From Eutreptiella sp. 'Long Island Sound 2002' (taxonomy: Eukaryota > Euglenozoa > Euglenophyceae > Eutreptiales > Eutreptiaceae): a stretch of 64,000 nucleotides of DNA. Shown here one piece after another: positions 1 to 12,830 of this stretch. A model generated the notes under the pieces. It was not told where the DNA came from and searched no databases. It saw nothing but the letters and a program-made list of their open reading frames with translations. Numbering within the stretch: position 1 is the stretch's first letter; the number at the start of each line of letters is the position of its first letter. The position numbers were made by a program, and so were the translations under genes. The stretch is taken from the NCBI GenBank assembly GCA_964036045.1, contig OZ038385.1:33797129-33861128 (forward strand), in the 5' to 3' direction.

Positions 1-1807
1 GTCCAGGTACTTTCTTTCATATTGGAGCTCCGAGAGTTTTCTGGGGCTTTGCTGCAATCCGTTGCTCTGGCTTGAGGGTTAGCGGTGTGACCTTCGCTTG
101 AGTACTGAGGGCTATTGCTGGAGTTGTGCACACCATCCCCAAAAAGCAAGGCAAAATCACGGTTTGCAGGACAATAAGGGGCAGATTGAGGAAAATCTGC
201 GGTCCATCTCCGTCATCTCGGGCCGGGGCTGCGGCCTTGACTTTGGGGCGTAACACAGGGACACATCGGGAGGCCCATTTGCAATGAAGTAGAGGGCGGC
301 CAGGCGCCAGTGACGCTGGCCGCCACAGTGCTCGGCCAGGGCGGCAGCGCTCTGCAAGTCTTTGCCGCAAGGCGCACACCACCAGCGCAGCAGTGAAAGG
401 GCCGCACGGTTCTTGTCAGAGGCCATGCGTTGCAGAAAGACAGAGGGGTGCGGACTTCGCACTGCAGACAAGTGTCCGAGGCAACGGAGCTGCTCGAGCC
501 GCCCGCCCCCTCCCATTTTGCACCAAAATGTCGGGTTGGGGGTATCTGTTTGTGGAGCAGATTGGCATGCCCTTTCTATTTGTGGTTTCGAAAAACGAAA
601 AGGATGAAATGGATGGGCACTAGAAGGTCATGGCTACCACTGGAAGATGCGCATGACAATCTGCCCGACAGTCGTATTTGCCCACGCGGGATCGATCCTG
701 GTGACTGCGGGGACGCTTTTCTGAAGATGGGCAGTTCTGCACGGACTGTTGCGCTGTTGCACCTGCACTAGCTGCTCCAACGCCGCCATTGAAACAGCAT
801 GACATTTTGCCACTGTGTATCCGCCCAAGCGCTGGGGCGACCGGGGTGCTCACCGTTGTTCTTCTTGGCTGGTCGTCTTGAATGCTCGTAAGGGCAGCGC
901 GCTCCTTGACGCCGTATGTGTATGTTCTGCTGTTTCAATCATTTCCTTCCTTCAGTTTTTTGCTGCACGTCCATCCGCTGTAAATATTATCGGGGATGTA
1001 CATTGGGAGTCTTGCTGCGTCAGTGGGTCCCGGACCATGACCACAAACAACCACAACCACAGCCACAATTCGGTGTTGGAACGGTGGCAGCCCATGTGGC
1101 TGGGAAAGTGCCAGTGCTTTATGCCTGTGACTAACAGGCCTCTCATGGCCCACTGTGTTTGTATGGCAGGTGTCCTCAGCAGTGAAGGCTATCAACAGCT
1201 TGCCCTCAACAGCTTGATGGGCCCAGCCAATCCCACGGCTTTAGATTCTGGTGTGTGCTGCGTAGAGCCCCATTGCCTGTGTCATTTCTCCTCTTACACC
1301 AACCTTGGAGCTCTACGACAGTGCGCTTGCCCATGAATGGGCGCTGTTTTGGTTTAGCAAACTCTTTAGAATTTTGTAATATGATGCTCTGCGTGATCTG
1401 GGTTTGGTTGCAGCTGCCACCCCGGTGACGTGGTGGTGGTCCGTAGGAAGTGGCCATGCGACCAGGTGTGGAGGCGCGGCAGGAGGAATACACCAGTGCT
1501 AAAAACACGCACTATAGCCTGGTGTGTGCGTCCCGCCGCACCCACTATCCGGGTTCTGCATTGCAGGAGAGCGCCTGCGTCTCAACCAATTAAATGCGAC
1601 AACGCCCAGGATTTGGGGTTCAACCATATCGGACCAGGGTTCCTGTCTGTTTGCATCCAATGTTTCATACGTAGTTGATACTTTCATAGATTTCTTCGTG
1701 ACGTTTCTTTGTTAGATCTCCATTCTGTCTCCCCTCAAGGTTTGCCCCTGCCCCCTGTAGGCACGGTGTGTTCATCTTGCAAATTTGCGTTTCCCTCATA
1801 TTTTAAA
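1..1807. other. Unassigned left flank
   Basis: Apart from the minus-strand zinc-finger-like ORF at 157-516, I recognise no gene, RNA or mobile element here. Other open frames are short and overlap on both strands. The segment ends where the satellite motif TCACCTCGCAGAGG first appears at 1808. Confidence 0.5.
157..516 (-). CDS. Possible U1/matrin-type zinc-finger ORF fragment
   Basis: A 119-codon minus-strand frame contains a motif spaced Cys-x2-Cys-x12-His-x5-His (from CAPC through GGQRH), which is the spacing of U1-type, JAZ and matrin C2H2 fingers that bind double-stranded RNA or RNA-protein complexes. The residues between the metal ligands also fit: a Lys-Asp-Leu start and an Ala/Leu-rich helix before the first His. 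The rest is low-information and Pro/Arg-rich. The ATG at 516 is simply the first in frame. There is no conserved neighbour. It could be one exon of a split gene, a relic, or a chance match; I favour an exon or relic fragment. The role is not inferable. Confidence 0.3.
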   Translation of the reverse strand: MGGGGRLEQLRCLGHLSAVRSPHPSVFLQRMASDKNRAALSLLRWWCAPCGKDLQSAAALAEHCGGQRHWRLAALYFIANGPPDVSLCYAPKSRPQPRPEMTEMDRRFSSICPLLSCKP

Positions 1808-2821
1808 TCACCTCGCAGAGGTTGTTAGATCAAAGCCAGGCAGGCGTATATATGGGGAAAATGCCACATACCCCCCCCATTTTGGCCTTTTTGGGCCTAT
1901 TCGCGTACCCTACCCCAAGGGGTTGAATTGTTGGTTTAACCCCTTGTAAAATCATTATTTTGTCCAACAAACGCATCCCCCAATGAGTTTTTGGTCCGGA
2001 CCCCCCTAGACCCCCCACTTGAAACCCACTTTTTTGAGGTTTTGAGGGAGGTGGGTGGGGGGGGGGGGTGGAGGGGGGGTCAAAAAATGAACCCCCCTTT
2101 TTTTTGAGTCGAAAATCATGAATCTTTTGGTTTTTTTTTCGATTTTGAGCCGAAAAAGTGTTTCCGGGTCCCGACTCCATGGGGTTTGTATGGGGCGGAG
2201 TGGGACAAGCGCTCATGCACTTTTCAGCCATTTTTGCTATGTTGGCGGTTTTGGCGACCTCGGTGACCCCGTGGTACCCACTCTGAGGGGTGTGAGTGGA
2301 GATGTTGTGACAGTATATGCCTACTAGGATATGGAAGGACGTTTTTTGCAGTCTGTAGCCCTGCCGAGGGCCGGTCCATGCCGGTGCCAAAGACGCGAAA
2401 TGACTATTTCCACCAATAATGGCCTAGTGAATGGGCCGGTACACAACCTGCTTATGCAGTTTTTCACCCTGGGCAGCTCAAAAATCGAAGTTTTTGAAAC
2501 TTGTTATTATGATATTTTGACCACACAAAATGACCATCCAAGGTATGTAAAGCATGTTTTAGGCCGTATTTACGTGCTTTTCACCCTATTTGGGTATTGG
2601 TCGCACAGGGGGGGGGGGGTTTGCAAGGGATTGGTACACAACCTGCTTATGCAGTTTATCACTCCGGATAGCTCAACAATCGAAGTTTTCGGAACTTATT
2701 CCTAGATATCGTGATCACCTGAAATGACCATCCAAGGTATGTAAAGCATGTTTTAGGCTGCATTTACGTGGTTTTCACCCTATTTGGGTATTAGGTCCGC
2801 GTGGGGGGGGGGGGTCCCAAG

Positions 2822-4650
2822 GGGTTGGTACACAACCTGCTAATGCAGTTTTTCACCCTGGGCAGCTCAAAAATCGAAGTTTTTGAAACTTGTTTTTTTG
2901 ATATCGTGATCATTTAAAATGACCATCCAAGGTATGTAAAGCATTTCTTAGGCCGCATTTGCATGTTTTTCACCCTGTTTGGGTAATAATTATTTCAATG
3001 GTATGTAGCATCACATGGAAACATATTATCCAAAATTTTGCAAGCCGCTACTTTTGTTGCATGGAGCAGATGGAACCGACAGAATTGATCATACGATTAG
3101 TATTTTTGAAGTTCGCAAAGGGCTATCAACAAATCAAATCACCTCGCAGAGGTTGTTAGATCAAAGCTAGGCAGGCGTATATAGGGGAAAACGCCACATA
3201 CCCCCCCCATTTTGGCCTTTTTGGGCCTATTCGCGTACCTTACCCCAAGGGGTTGAATTGTTGGTTTAACCCCTTGTAAAATCATTATTTTGTCCAATAA
3301 ACGCATCCCCCAATGAGTTTTTGGTCCGGACCCCCCTAGACCCCCCCCCCACTTGAAACCCACTTTTTTGAGGTTTTGAGGGAGGGGCGGGGGGGGGGGG
3401 GGGGTCAAAAATGTCGAAAAAAATGACCCCCCCCCTTTTTTGGGTCGAAAATCATGAATCGTTTGGATTTTTTCGATTTTGAGCCGAAAAAGTGTTTCCG
3501 GGTCCGGACTCCATGGGGTTTGTATGGGGCGGAGTGGGACGAGCGCTTATGCACTTTTCAGCCATTTTTGCTATGTTGGCGGTTTTGGCGACCTCGGTGA
3601 CCCCGTGGTACCCACTCTGAGGGGTGTGAGTGGGGATGTTGTGACAGTATATGCCTACTAGGATAATGTAGGACGTTTTTTGCAGTCTCTAGCCTTGCCG
3701 AGAGCCGGTCACAACCCGTGCCAAAGACGCGAAAGGGCTATTTCCACCAATAATGGCCTAGTGAATGGGCCGGTAAACAACCTGCTAATGCAGTTTTTCA
3801 CCCTGGACAGCTTAAGAATCGAAGTTTTCGAAACTTATTTTTTTTGATATTGTGATCACTCAAAATGATCATCCAAGCTATGTAAGGCATGTTTTAGGCC
3901 GTATTTACATGTTTTTCACCCTATTTGGGTATTGGGGCGGGGGGGGGGGTCTGCTTCCAAGGTATTGGTACACAACCAGCTTATGCAGTTTTTCACCTTT
4001 GGCAGCTCAAAAATTGAAGTCACCTCGCAGAGGTTGTTAGATCAAAGCCATGCAGGCGTATATATGGGAAAACGCCACATACCCCCCCATTTTGGCCTTT
4101 TTGGGCCTATCCGCGTACCCTACCCCAAGGGGTTGAATTGTTAGTTTAACCCCTTGTAAAATCATTATTTTGTCCAACAAACGCATCCCCCAATGAGTTT
4201 TTGGTCCGGACCCCCCTAGACCCCCCCCACTTGAAACCCATTTTTTGGAGCCTTTGAGGGGGGGGGGGGGTAGGGGGGGGTCAAAAATGTCGAAAAATGA
4301 CCCCCCCTTTTTTTGAGTCGAAAATCCTGAATCGTTTGGTTTTTTTCGATTTTGAGTCGAAAAAGTGTTTCCGGGTCCCGACTCCAGGGTTTGTATGGGG
4401 CGGAGTGGGACGAGCGCTTATGCAGTTTATGCACTTTTCAGCCATTTTTGCTATGTTCGCGGTTTTGGCGACCTCGGTGACCCCGTGGTACCCACTCTGA
4501 GGGGTGTGAGTGGGGATGTTGTGACAATATATGCCTACTACTAGGATACGAAAGGACATTTTTTGCAGCCTGTAGCCTTGCTGAGAGCCCGTCACAACCC
4601 GTGCCAAAGACGCGAAATGACTATTTCCACCAATAATGGGCTAGTGAATG
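2822..4650. repeat. 1.83-kb higher-order repeat unit (next copy from about 4650)
   Basis: Sequence from about 2822 reappears 1,828 bp downstream with very few differences, including a block at 2986-3138 (repeated at 4814-4966) not found in other units of the array. The duplicated segment spans two of the ~0.9-kb units, so the array has a higher-order level and this part amplified recently. Confidence 0.8.
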
Positions 4651-5835
4651 GGTTGGTACACAACCTGCTAATGCAGTTTTTCACCCTGGGCAGCTCAAAA
4701 ATCGAAGTTTTTGAAACTTGTTTTTTTGATATCGTGATCACTTAAAATGACCATCCAAGGTATGTAAAGCATTTCTTAGGCCGTATTTGCATGTTTTTCA
4801 CCCTGTTTGGGTAATAATTATTTCAATGGTATGTAGCATCACATGGAAACATATTATCCAAAATTTTGCAAGCCGCTACTTTTGTTGCATGGAGCAGATG
4901 GAACCGACAGAATTGATCATACGATTAGTATTTTTGAAGTTCGCAAAGGGCTATCAACAAATCAAATCACCTCGCAGAGGTTGTTAGATCAAAGCTAGGC
5001 AGGCGTATATAGGGGAAAACGCCACATACCCCCCCCATTTTGGCCTTTTTGGGCCTATTCGCGTACCTTACCCCAAGGGTTGAATTGTTGGTTTAACCCC
5101 TTGTAAAATCATTATTTTGTCCAATAAACGCATCCCCCAATGAGTTTTTGGTCCGGACCCCCCTAGACCCCCCCCACTTGAAACCCACTTTTTTGAGGTT
5201 TTGAGGGAGGGGCGGGCGGGGGGGGAGGGTGGGGGGGTGGGTGGTGGGTCAAAAATGTCGAAAAAAATGACCCCCCCCCTTTTTTGGGTCGAAAATCCTG
5301 AATCGTTTGGATTTTTTCGATTTTGAGCCGAAAAAGTGTTTCCGGGTGCGGACTCCATGGGGTTTGTATGGGGCGGAGTGGGACGAGCGCTTATGCACTT
5401 TTCAGCCATTTTTGCTATGTTGGCGGTTTTGGCGACCTCGGTGACCCCGTGGTACCCACTCTGAGGGGTGTGAGTGGGGATGTTGTGACAGTATATGCCT
5501 ACTAGGATACGGTAGGACGCTTTTTGCAGTCTCTAGCCTTGCCGAGAGCCGGTCACAACCCGTGCCAAAGACGCGAAAGGGCTATTTCCACTCATAATGG
5601 CCTAGTGAATGGGCCGGTACACAACCTGCTAATGCAGTTTTTCACCCTGGACAGGTCAAAAATGGAAGTTTTCGAAACTTATTGTTTTTGATATTGTGAT
5701 CACTCAAAATGATCATCCAAGCTATGTAAGGCATGTTTTAGGCCGTATTTACATGTTTTTCACCCTATTTGGGTATTGGGGCGGGGGGGGGGGGGTTATT
5801 TTATATTTTTGGGTGTGTGTTGCTTGGGATAGATT

Positions 5836-5881
5836 CTCTGCGAGGTGGACTTGCCGAAGGCAATAGAATCACCTCGCAGAG
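5836..5881. repeat. 12-bp inverted repeat of the satellite unit (one of four)
   Basis: CTCTGCGAGGTG and its exact reverse complement CACCTCGCAGAG are separated by 22 bases. The same hairpin-capable structure is at 6713-6758, 10364-10409 and 11586-11631. In other units only the right arm remains. It marks the junction between the sub-repeat part of one unit and the conserved part of the next. Confidence 0.85.
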
Positions 5882-7904
5882 GTTGTTAGATCAAAGCCAG
5901 GCGGGCGTATATATGGGAAAACGCCACATACCCCCCCATTTTGGCCTTTTTGGGCCTATCCGCGTACCCTACCCCAAGGGGTTGAATTGTTAGTTTAACC
6001 CCTTGTAAAATCATTATTTTGTCCGACAAACGCATCCCCCAATGAGTTTTTGGTCCGGACCCCCCAGACCCCCCCCACTTGAAACCCATTTTTTGGAGCC
6101 TTTGAGGGGGGGGGGGGGGGGGGGGGGGTAGGGGGGGTCAAAAATGTCGAAAAACGACCCCCCTTTTTTGGGTCGAAAATCATGAATCGTTTGGATTTTT
6201 TCGATTTTGAGTCGAAAAAGTGTTTCCGGGTCCGGACTCCAGGGTTTGTATGGGGCGGAGTTGGACGAGCGCTTATGCACTTTTCAGCCATTTTTGCTAT
6301 GTTGGCGGGTTTTGGCGACCTCGGTGACCCCGTGGTACCCACTCTGAGGGGTGTGAGTGGGGATGTTGTGACAGTATATGCCTACTAGGATACGGTAGGA
6401 CGCTTTTTGCAGTCTCTAGCCTTGCCGAGAGCCGGTCACAACCCGTGCCAAAGACGCGAAAGGGCTAGCTCCACCAATAATGGCCTAGTGAATGGGCCGG
6501 TAAACAACCTGCTTATGCAGTTTTTCACCCTGGACAGGTTCAAAAATGGAAGTTTTTCGAAACTTATTGTTTTTGATATTGTGATCACTCAAAATGATCA
6601 TCCAAGCTATGTAAGGCATGTTTTAGGCCGTATTTACATGTTTTTCACCCTATTTGGGTATTGGGGGCGGGGGGGGGGGGTTATTTTGGGTGTGTGTTGC
6701 TTGGGATAGATTCTCTGCGAGGTGGACTTGCCGAAGGCAATAGAATCACCTCGCAGAGGTTGTTAGATCAAAGCCAGGCGGGCGTATATATGGGAAAACG
6801 CCACATACCCCCCCATTTTGGCTTTTTTGGGCCTATCCGCGTACCCTACCCCAAGGGGTTGAATTGTTAGTTTAACCCCTTGTAAAATCATTATTTTATC
6901 CAACAAACGCATCCCCCAATGAGTTTTTGGTCCGGACCCCCCCAGACCCCCCCACTTGAAACCCATTTTTTGGAGCCTTTGAGGGGGGGGGGGGGGGGGG
7001 GGCGGGGCTGGGGGGGGTCAAAAATGTTGAAAAAATGACCCCCCCTTTTTTTGGGTCGAAAATCCTGAATCGTTTGGTTTTTTTCGATTTTGAGTCGAAA
7101 AAGTGTTTCCAGGTCCCGACTCCAGGGTTTGTATGGGGCGGAGTGGGACGAGCGCTCATGCAGTTTATGCACTTTTCAGCCATTTTTGCTATGTTCGCGG
7201 TTTTGGCGACCCCGGTGACCCCGTGGTACCCACTCTGAGGGGTGTGAGTGGGGATGTTGTGACAATATATGCCTACTACTAGGATACGAAAGGACATTTT
7301 TTGCAGCCTGTAGCCTTGCTGAGAGCCCGTCACAACCCGTGCCAAAGACGCGAAATGACTATTTCCACCAATAATGGCCCTACTGAATGGGCCGGTACAC
7401 AACCTGCTGATGCAGTTTTCAACCTGGACAGCTCAAAAATGGAAGTTTTCGAAACTTTTTTTTGTGATATTTTGACCACACAATATGACCATCCAATCTG
7501 ATATTTTGACCACACAATATGACCATCCAAGCTATGTAAAGCATGTTTTAGGCCGTATTTACGTGTTTTTCACCCTATTTGGGTGTTAGGTCGGGGGGGG
7601 GCGGGGGTCTCTGAAGGCAATAGAATCACTTGGCAGAGGTTGTTACATTAAAGCCAGGCAGGCGTATATAGGGGAAAACGCCACGTACCCCCCTATTTTG
7701 TCCTTTTTGGGCCTATTCGCGTTCCCTACCCCAAGGGGTTGAATCACCTCGCAGAGGTTGTTAGATCAAAGCCAGGCAGGCGTATATAGGGGAAAACGCC
7801 ACATACCCCCCCATTTTGGCCTTTTTGGGCCTATTCGCGTACCTTACCCCAAGGGGTTGAATTGTTGGTTTAACCCCTTGGAAAATCATTATTTTGTCCA
7901 ACAA

Positions 7905-9772
7905 GCGCTGGTGGAAGCCCGGCCCGCCCACCCGCGACAAGACCCGGCAGCAGTTAGTGTTATTTCACGTCCATCTCCCATGCCCGAAGCAGTTGATACA
8001 AGTGTACGCTTCGCGTCTTCACTAGAAGAAGCATGCATATGGTTGAATTCAATTATATCTTATTGTTTTAGCATACATAATCATCAAAATGGACAAACAT
8101 GATACTTTTCTTATTACTCATACTTTTCTTCCATAGATTGACTTCAGTACACATTATATTTTGTCTCCTCCATCAAAAAAATAAAATGACGAAAAATAAA
8201 AAAAGGGCAACCAACAGCACAACATGCTACTGCACCTACCCAAAACCATCGTTCCTGCTTCTGTTTGTGTGATCCATTATTAAAACAATACAACCTAAGG
8301 AAGCATAATATATATTGCAGCAAAACTTTACCTGTTTCTCAAATAAACAGCAAATGCAACTGGAAAAGCAAAAAAAAAAAAGAAGAAGAAAAGAATCCAT
8401 GGCATTAGGTTTGTGACTAGGCTTGGGAAGGACTCGCTATGCTCCTCCTTCCCCAGCCTAGAAACACATGAAGTACCCCAAAAACCGCTGCAGCTTTCGA
8501 TGTAACCTTGAAACCAACGACGTAAAAAAGTTGGGCGTTTCTTCTGCCAAAGAACAGTTACCTGCAACGCATGTCGCAGCAACACATAGATGATGTATGT
8601 TCCATTGCTTGAAGCTTGGGGATACATCAGTTCTGCTTGTAGAAAGGTGTAGGTTTCATTGGCACGATTTTGTTCAAAACTGACAGCTCCAAAAATTGAC
8701 CCCGAACCGATTTTTTTCCAAGAACAGCAAGCGCCCGTTTCTTCTTGACTCTAACAATCGTTGAAGCCCTCAGTCCACTGCTCCTATTGGTTTTCGTTTC
8801 GTGCCTAGAGGAACCATTGGTTTGTTGGAATGTGGTTCATTCCCCGTCCCATGGTTTTCGGGGGGTCACTGCTACCAACACACGTGCAAAAACCCCAACT
8901 TACAAAATACCTTAATTATAGCAATTGACGAAGCAAACCACCACCCATTCTGAAGTTTGTTGGTCTGTTCTACACGACCAAACCCGCTTAGGTTCGTGAT
9001 GAAGTCATACCTGATTACAGGAATGCTTCGTTGAAGAGTCACGGCAAAAATTCTCAAAATGGTCGTTCACAGTGGTGTCGAAAAAGTACCTTTTGCCGTA
9101 ATTTTTGCGCCGACCATTTGGAGCTGCCGAATACCACCCCCCGGCCATTCTCTTCTACATCTCTCAACAATCGTAATGAGCTACTTTTCGAGGCCTAACT
9201 CCACGACATGTCCAAATGGCGCCCAAAATACGCGAACACGCAACTTAAAAAAAAATGCCAAATGTCAAACCTCCAACGCATAAAACGGTTGCATTTTATG
9301 ACCTCGCGGACCCAAATACCAACCCGACACGTGCTACACACCACGAAGGACCTTGACAAAAAGGGTTTAACGGAAGGTGTATCCGGGGTTCCTCGCAGTA
9401 CCACTTGGAGAGAGACACATGATGGCTGAAAAACGCACACTCTTTCTAGCGCTGATAGCATGCTCCAAAATCCTCCACTTGACGCCCCCCGTTCTATGAC
9501 CATACGAACACAAGCTCAAAGCCACATAGTACATATCGAAGGGCAACAGTAGGGCCTCGATTTGGTCGGGGGGCAGCCGCGTAACTGAAGGTTGTCTTCG
9601 CGCAGCGCCAAATTCCGTACCGACCACGATCGGAAAAATGCGATTTTTCGCCCAAATCGGTCTTACCCAAATGGCCGTATCTCGGCGCCACCGGATCGTT
9701 TGGAGCTAAAATTTTTTTTCCGCGACCCCCGGAGCTGTCCGGAGATGATGATGCTTGATTCCAGCCTGGACG
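7905..9772. other. Non-satellite segment interrupting the array
   Basis: The satellite unit breaks off after TTGTCCAACAA at 7904 and resumes after the gap at 9973. The intervening DNA lacks the satellite motifs and the homopolymer G runs. It contains an A-rich stretch near 8371-8395 and no convincing ORF. It may be an insertion or a mis-join next to the gap. I could not find terminal repeats, because the right edge is lost in the Ns. Confidence 0.6.
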
Positions 9773-9972
9773 NNNNNNNNNNNNNNNNNNNNNNNNNNNN
9801 NNNNNNNNNNNNNNNNNNNNNNNNNNNNNNNNNNNNNNNNNNNNNNNNNNNNNNNNNNNNNNNNNNNNNNNNNNNNNNNNNNNNNNNNNNNNNNNNNNNN
9901 NNNNNNNNNNNNNNNNNNNNNNNNNNNNNNNNNNNNNNNNNNNNNNNNNNNNNNNNNNNNNNNNNNNNNNNN
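9773..9972. other. Assembly gap of exactly 200 Ns
   Basis: A run of 200 Ns lies directly before satellite sequence resumes. The round number suggests a placeholder length, not a measured size. Frames running across it are not real. Confidence 0.99.
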
Positions 9973-12830
9973 CCAAGGGATTGGTACACAACGTGCTTAT
10001 GCAGTTTTTCACCCTGGACAGCTCAAAAATCGAAGTTTTCGAAACTTATTTTTTTGATATTGTGACCACACAATATGACCATCCAAGGTATGTAAAGCAT
10101 GTTTTGGGCCGTATTTACATGATTTTCACCCTATTTGGGGATTAGGTCCGGTGGGTGGGGGGGGGGGGGGCTCCCAGGGGAGTGGTACACAACCTGCTGA
10201 TGCAGTTTTTCACCATGGCCAGCTCAAAAATCGAAGTTTTTGAAACTTGTTTTTATGATATTGTGATCACCTAAAATGACCATCCAAGATATGTAAAGCA
10301 TGTTTTAGCTGGTATTTATGTAGTTTATACTTTATTTTGGGTGTGTGTTGCTTGGGATAGATTCTCTGCGAGGTGGACTTGCCGAAGGCAATAGAATCAC
10401 CTCGCAGAGGTTGTTAGATGGAAGCCAGGGAGGCGTATATAGGGGAAAACGCCACATACCCCCCCATTTTGGCCTTTTTGGGCCTATCCGCGTACCCTAC
10501 CCCAAGGGGTTGAATTGTTGGTTTAACCCCTTGTAAAATCATTATTTTGTCCAACAAACGCATCCCCCAATGAGTTTTTTGGTCCGGACCCCCCCAGACC
10601 CCCCCCACTTGAAACCCACTTTTTTGAGGTTTTGAGGGAGGGGCGGGGGGGGGGGGTGGAAGGGGGCTCAAAAAACGAACCCCCCCTTTTTTTGAGTCGA
10701 AAATCATGAATCTTTTGGTTTTTTTTTCGATTTTGAGCCGAAAAAGTGTTTCCGGGTCCGGACTCCATGGGGTTTGTATGGGGTGGAGTGGGACGAGCGC
10801 TCATGCACTTTTCAGCCATTTTTGCTATGTTGGCGGTTTTGGCGACCTCGGTGACCCCGTGGTACCCACTTTGAGGGGTGTGAGTGGGGATGTTGTGACA
10901 GTATATGCCTACTAGGATATGGAAGGACGTTTTTTGCAGTCTGTAGCCGTGGCGAGGGCCGGTCACAACCCGTGCCAAAGACGCGAAATGTCTGTTTCCA
11001 CCAATAATGGGCTAGTGAATGGGTTGGTACACAACCTGCTTATGCAGTTTATCACCCTGGGCAGCTCAAATATGGAAGTTTTCGAAGCTTGTTTTTTTGA
11101 TATTGTGATCACCTAAAATGACCATCTAAGGTATGTAAACCATGTTTTAGGCCGTATTTACATGTTTTTCACCCTATTTGGGTATTAGGTCCGGTGGGGG
11201 GGGGGCTCCCAAGGGATTGGTACACAACCTGCTTATGCAGTTTTTCACCCTGGACAGCTCAAAAATCGAAGTTTTGGAAACTCGTTTTTTTGATATTGTG
11301 CTCACCTAAAATGACCATCCAAGGTATGTAAACCATGTTTTAGGCCGCATTTACGTGTTTTTCACCCTATTTGGGTATTAGGTCGCGGAGGGGGGGGTCT
11401 CCCAAGGGGTTGGTACACAACCTGCAGTTTTTCACCCCGGACAGCTCAAAAGTCGAAGTTTTCGAAACTTGTTTTTTTGATATTATGATCACCTACAATG
11501 ACCATCCAAGGTATGTAAAGCATTTCTTAGGCCGTATTTATGTCGTTTTTTCCCTATGTTGTGTGTGTGTGGCTTGGAGTAGATTCTCTGCGAGGTGGAA
11601 CTGCCGAAGGCAATAGAATCACCTCGCAGAGGTTGTTCGATCAAAGCCAGGCAGGCGTATATAGGGGAAAACGCCACATACCCCCCCATTTTGGCCTTTT
11701 TGGGCCTATTCGCGTACCTTACCCCAAGGGGTTGAATTGTTAGTTTAACCCCTTGTAAAATCATTATTTTGTCCAATAAACGCATCCCCCAATGAGTTTT
11801 TGGTCCGGACCCCCCTAGACCCCCCACTTGAAACCCACTTTTTAGGAGGGGGTGGGGGGGTGGGGTGGGGGGGTCAAAAATGTCGAAAAAATGAACCCCC
11901 TTTTTTTTGAGTCGAAAATCATGAATCTTTTGGTTTTTTCCGATTTTGAGCCGAAAAAGTGTTTCCGGGTCCCGACTCCATAGGGTTTGTATGGGGCGGA
12001 GTGGGACGAGCGCTTATGCAGTTTATGCACTTTTTGGCCATTTTCGCTATGTAGGTGGTTTTGGCGACCTCGGTGACCCCGTGGTATCCACTTTGAGGGG
12101 TGCGAGTGGGGATGTTGTGATAGTATATGCCTACTGGCATATGGAAGGACGTTTTTTGCAGTCTCTAGCCTTGCTTAGGGCCGTTCACAACCCGTGCCAA
12201 AGACGCGAAATGACTGTTTCCACCAATAATGGGCTAGTGAATGGGATGGTACACAACCTGCTAATGCAGTTTTTCACCCTGGGCAGCTCAAAAATCGAAC
12301 TTTTTCAAACTAGTTTTTTTGATTCCGTGACCACCTAAAATGACCATCCAAGGTATGTAAAGCATGTTTTAGGCCGTATTTACATGTTTTTCACCCTATT
12401 TGGGTATTAGGTCCGGGGGGGGGGGTCTCCTAAGGAATTGGTACACAACCTGCTTATGCAGTTTTTCACCCTGGACACCTCAAAAATCAAAGTTTTGGAA
12501 ACTCGTTTTTTTAATATTGTGACCACCCAAAATGACCACGCAAGTTACGTAAAGCATGTTTTAGGCCGCATTTACGTGTTTTTCACCCTATTTGGGTATC
12601 AGGCCCGCGGGGGGGGGGGGGGGGGCTCCTAGGGGATTGGTACACAACCTGCTCATGCAGTTTTTCACCCTAGGCTGCTCAAAAATGGAAGTTTTTGAAA
12701 CTTGTTTTTTTGATACCGTGATCACCTAAAATGATCATCCAAGGTATGTAAAGCATGTTTTAGGCCGTATTTATGTAGTTTCCACCCTATTTTGGGTGTG
12801 TGTTGCTCGGGGTAGATTCTCTGCGAGGTG

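Larger units (their letters stand above)
1808..12830. repeat. Complex satellite array with ~0.9-kb units and 192-bp sub-repeats
   Basis: The block starting TCACCTCGCAGAGG recurs at 1808, 3139, 4020, 4967, 5869, 6746, 7626 (divergent), 7744, 10397 and 11619, so most units are about 880-950 bp. Each holds a conserved part (TATATA-like motif, a CAAGGGGTT/AACCCCTTG hairpin, and a run of Cs then Gs). This is followed by one to three copies of a 192-bp sub-repeat marked by GGTACACAACCTGC (for example 2441, 2634, 2828; 11028, 11219, 11411; 12249, 12440, 12640). G or C runs of 7 to more than 20 bases recur in every unit. Open frames inside the array are phase-shifted copies of one another, rich in Pro/Gly from the homopolymers, and are not genes. 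The array is interrupted at 7905-9972. Confidence 0.93.

Noticed and set aside
9494-10065. ORFs spanning the N gap
   Set aside because: The run of Ns is read as open; there is no evidence of coding on either side.
1830-12632. Many ORFs of 60-190 codons inside the satellite, with similar Pro/Gly-rich peptides
   Set aside because: They follow the repeat unit, shift frame wherever a homopolymer changes length, and have no domain.
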